DNA of 64,000 nt from an uncultured Erythrobacter sp. (GTDB lineage Bacteria; Pseudomonadota; Alphaproteobacteria; Sphingomonadales; Sphingomonadaceae): the NCBI GenBank assembly GCA_947502305.1, contig CANMZA010000001.1:558001-622000 (forward strand), written 5' to 3'. The notes under the pieces were generated by a model that was not told the DNA's origin, made no database searches, and saw only the letters and a list, made by a program, of their open reading frames with translations. A program made the position numbers and the translations under genes. Positions 62,937 through 64,000 of this stretch are shown here, piece by piece (position 1 is the stretch's first letter; each line of letters begins with the position of its first letter).

Positions 62937-63332
62937 TCAGGCGGCGTTTTGATAAGGCCGCCTGAGCCAGCGCATGGCATCAATTTTGCCATCGAAGAAA
63001 TCGACCTCAAGCCCGTCGCTTAGGCGCTTATATTGCAGCTTTACCAGCGCAGAAGCGCCATGAAGCGCAACCCGCGAAAGGCCATATTGCCGCGACGCGA
63101 TCAGATGATCGCGAATGGCGTCGCCGGTTTCCCGTGATTGCGCCACAAACCCGTCCATCGCGCCCATGACATGGATGGGTCGGCCTTCTTTGGTGAGGGG
63201 GTAAGCGCCTTTGTTCAATTCAACGATAAACGCCTGCATCCCGGCCAAATCCCAAAGGCCGGAGATGGAGAAATACAGCTCATTATGAATCAAATCATTC
63301 GAGACGCTGGATATTGGTTTGAGCGATTCCAT
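62937..63332 (-). CDS. Hypothetical STAS/SpoIIAA-like protein
   Basis: A 131-residue soluble protein from the ATG at 63332. It has a beta-alpha pattern with DLAGMQAFIVELN, RPIHVMGAMDGF and the C-terminal SALVKLQYKRLSDGLEVDFFDGKIDAMRWLRR. The same GLW, LVK-Q(Y/F)-R and WLR marks occur in the gene upstream, so the two are paralogues. They resemble the SpoIIAA-like/STAS fold proteins used as PAS-linked switch partners, but this is fold-level inference. Confidence 0.75.
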   Translation of the reverse strand: MESLKPISSVSNDLIHNELYFSISGLWDLAGMQAFIVELNKGAYPLTKEGRPIHVMGAMDGFVAQSRETGDAIRDHLIASRQYGLSRVALHGASALVKLQYKRLSDGLEVDFFDGKIDAMRWLRRPYQNAA

Positions 63333-63345
63333 AGGTGATCCGTCC

Positions 63346-63723
63346 TCAACCGCGCAGCCATGCAAGCGCGGCGGCTTTTTCTGAGAAAAATTGACATTCA
63401 AGCGCGGCACTGACGCGGCGGAATTGTTGTTTCACCAATGTTGATGACACCAGCAAAGCCATGCGGGTCACACCGACGCGCGCGGAATTTTCCTGCGATA
63501 GGCGCATCTTTTCCGCCAGATCGCGCGGTTGCACCGCAAATTCGCGCAAATCGCCCAGCACGCGGAAGCCTTTGGCGTCGTCGATAAACGGTTTGGCGGC
63601 TTGAAACAGAGCGCCCTGAAGCTCAGCCACTTTGCCATCAGTCCAAAGGCCAGCGGCCGACCAATGCACTTCGCGGGCGCCATCATTGCGCGACACGGTA
63701 AAAGTGGGGGCGAGCGTTTCCAT
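63346..63723 (-). CDS. Hypothetical STAS/SpoIIAA-like protein (paralogue of next gene)
   Basis: A 125-residue soluble protein, METLAPTFTVSRND at the start and STLVKQQFRRVSAALECQFFSEKAAALAWLRG at the end. It is clearly related to the gene ending at 62937 and lies 13 bases before it, so the two probably arose by tandem duplication and are co-transcribed. A conserved Asp in VLGDLREFAVQ sits where STAS proteins carry their switch region. No function is known. Confidence 0.75.
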   Translation of the reverse strand: METLAPTFTVSRNDGAREVHWSAAGLWTDGKVAELQGALFQAAKPFIDDAKGFRVLGDLREFAVQPRDLAEKMRLSQENSARVGVTRMALLVSSTLVKQQFRRVSAALECQFFSEKAAALAWLRG

Positions 63724-63756
63724 GAGCTTACCATCGGGTAAAAGCGTAAAATTATC

Positions 63757-64000
63757 CTAAAGCGCTTGCTCGCGGTTCGGCCCGAGGTGGATTGCCGCAT
63801 CCCCGGCGGCCCACGGCGTAAATTTGGGCATGATCGCGGCAAATAAAGGCGATGCCAAATGCCCGGCAAGCCACGGGTGCAAATGCGGCAGATCAGCGGC
63901 ATCGAACCATGCGCGGTCATGATTGGCGAATTGGCGGATGAAGGGGAACAATGCGATATCAGCGAGGGTGCGGCGCGCGCCGCAAAGCTGGCCGTGCGGC
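63757..64000 (-). CDS. Glutathione S-transferase C-terminal domain, truncated by window edge
   Basis: The frame is open from the right window edge to 63757, giving about 80 C-terminal residues of a GST. The stretch TLADIALFPFIRQFANHDRAWFD is the typical GST C-terminal helix core (ADIAxFPFIRQFA), followed by PHLHPWLAGHLASPLF. The N-terminal thioredoxin-like domain and start lie beyond 64000. It is near a YghU-type GST at 59758-60624 but belongs to a different subgroup. Confidence 0.85.
   Translation of the reverse strand, partial: PHGQLCGARRTLADIALFPFIRQFANHDRAWFDAADLPHLHPWLAGHLASPLFAAIMPKFTPWAAGDAAIHLGPNREQAL

Noticed and set aside
1..64000. Defence island, prophage, integron or secondary-metabolite cluster
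   Set aside because: No transposase, integrase, phage structural, restriction, CRISPR, toxin-antitoxin pair or large synthase gene was found; gene content is mostly housekeeping.

Overview
The window is a stretch of an alphaproteobacterial chromosome, most likely Sphingomonadales and probably the Erythrobacteraceae. I infer this from gene content and gene order, not from any search. Evidence: high but not extreme GC; a class II DAHP synthase; a MucR regulator beside a Fur-type repressor and an acyltransferase; dciA, two DsbA-like proteins and smc on one strand; rpmF-plsX-fabH-ihfA-merR in a row; and a miaB-phoH-ybeY-corC backbone. Most of the 62 genes called are housekeeping, packed with 1 to 4 base overlaps and several GTG or TTG starts. 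No rRNA, CRISPR array, transposase, phage gene or recognisable defence system is visible.

Layout. 1-5.4 kb: C-terminal part of a giant repetitive surface adhesin, cut by the window edge. 5.5-11.2 kb: cysS, a D-2-hydroxyacid dehydrogenase, then an acetolactate-synthase-like ThDP enzyme followed by an aldehyde dehydrogenase. 11.3-14.5 kb: a small regulatory locus (two uncharacterised proteins divergent from an S24/LexA-like regulator and a membrane protein), an MBL-fold hydrolase and a MAPEG protein. 14.8-18.0 kb: rpmF-plsX-fabH-ihfA-merR. 18.1-23.7 kb, minus strand: dciA, two thiol-disulfide proteins, smc. 23.8-31.3 kb: mutY, a serine hydrolase, nudC, a FrnE-like DsbA, an SDR, a DUF1295 membrane enzyme, and a cytochrome c/cytochrome b pair. 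31.4-36.2 kb: a DUF1489 protein, an SDR, mgtE, a cyclophilin with a textbook terminator, and a lipase-like lipoprotein. 36.2-42.4 kb: miaB, phoH, ybeY and corC, interrupted by a low-GC lipoprotein gene and an amino-acid permease. 42.5-47.5 kb: a LysR regulator, then on the minus strand nifU-like, tsaB, rimI, mucR, fur and a plsC-like gene. 47.6-55.9 kb: an M16 peptidase, DAHP synthase, a GGDEF protein, and egtB-egtD for ergothioneine. 56.0-64.0 kb: a flavin amine oxidase-like protein, an SDR, tRNA-Gln, a GPH-family sugar symporter, a YghU-type glutathione transferase, NAD synthetase, two paralogous small STAS-like proteins and a truncated glutathione transferase.

How the genes fit together. 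Themes are thiol and redox handling (three DsbA-family proteins, two GSTs, MAPEG, ergothioneine, an MBL hydrolase), tRNA and translation maintenance (cysS, miaB, ybeY, rimI, tsaB, rpmF, tRNA-Gln), lipid synthesis (plsX, fabH, plsC-like) and NAD metabolism (nadE, nudC).

No new system stands out clearly. The signals most worth a second look are non-coding or low-complexity: nested inverted repeats in front of the S24 regulator, a hairpin-dense block beside tRNA-Gln with a relative at 11.2 kb, an 18-base tandem repeat expanded inside mutY, and a three-copy, 11-base-spaced GGGTGAC array between mgtE and the cyclophilin gene. No gene-free stretch exceeds 300 bases. The longest are 14485-14767 (283 bases, AT-rich start, nothing supported), 44877-45148 (272 bases, fur leader), 57859-58119 (261 bases, hairpin block) and 7893-8110 (218 bases, nothing supported).
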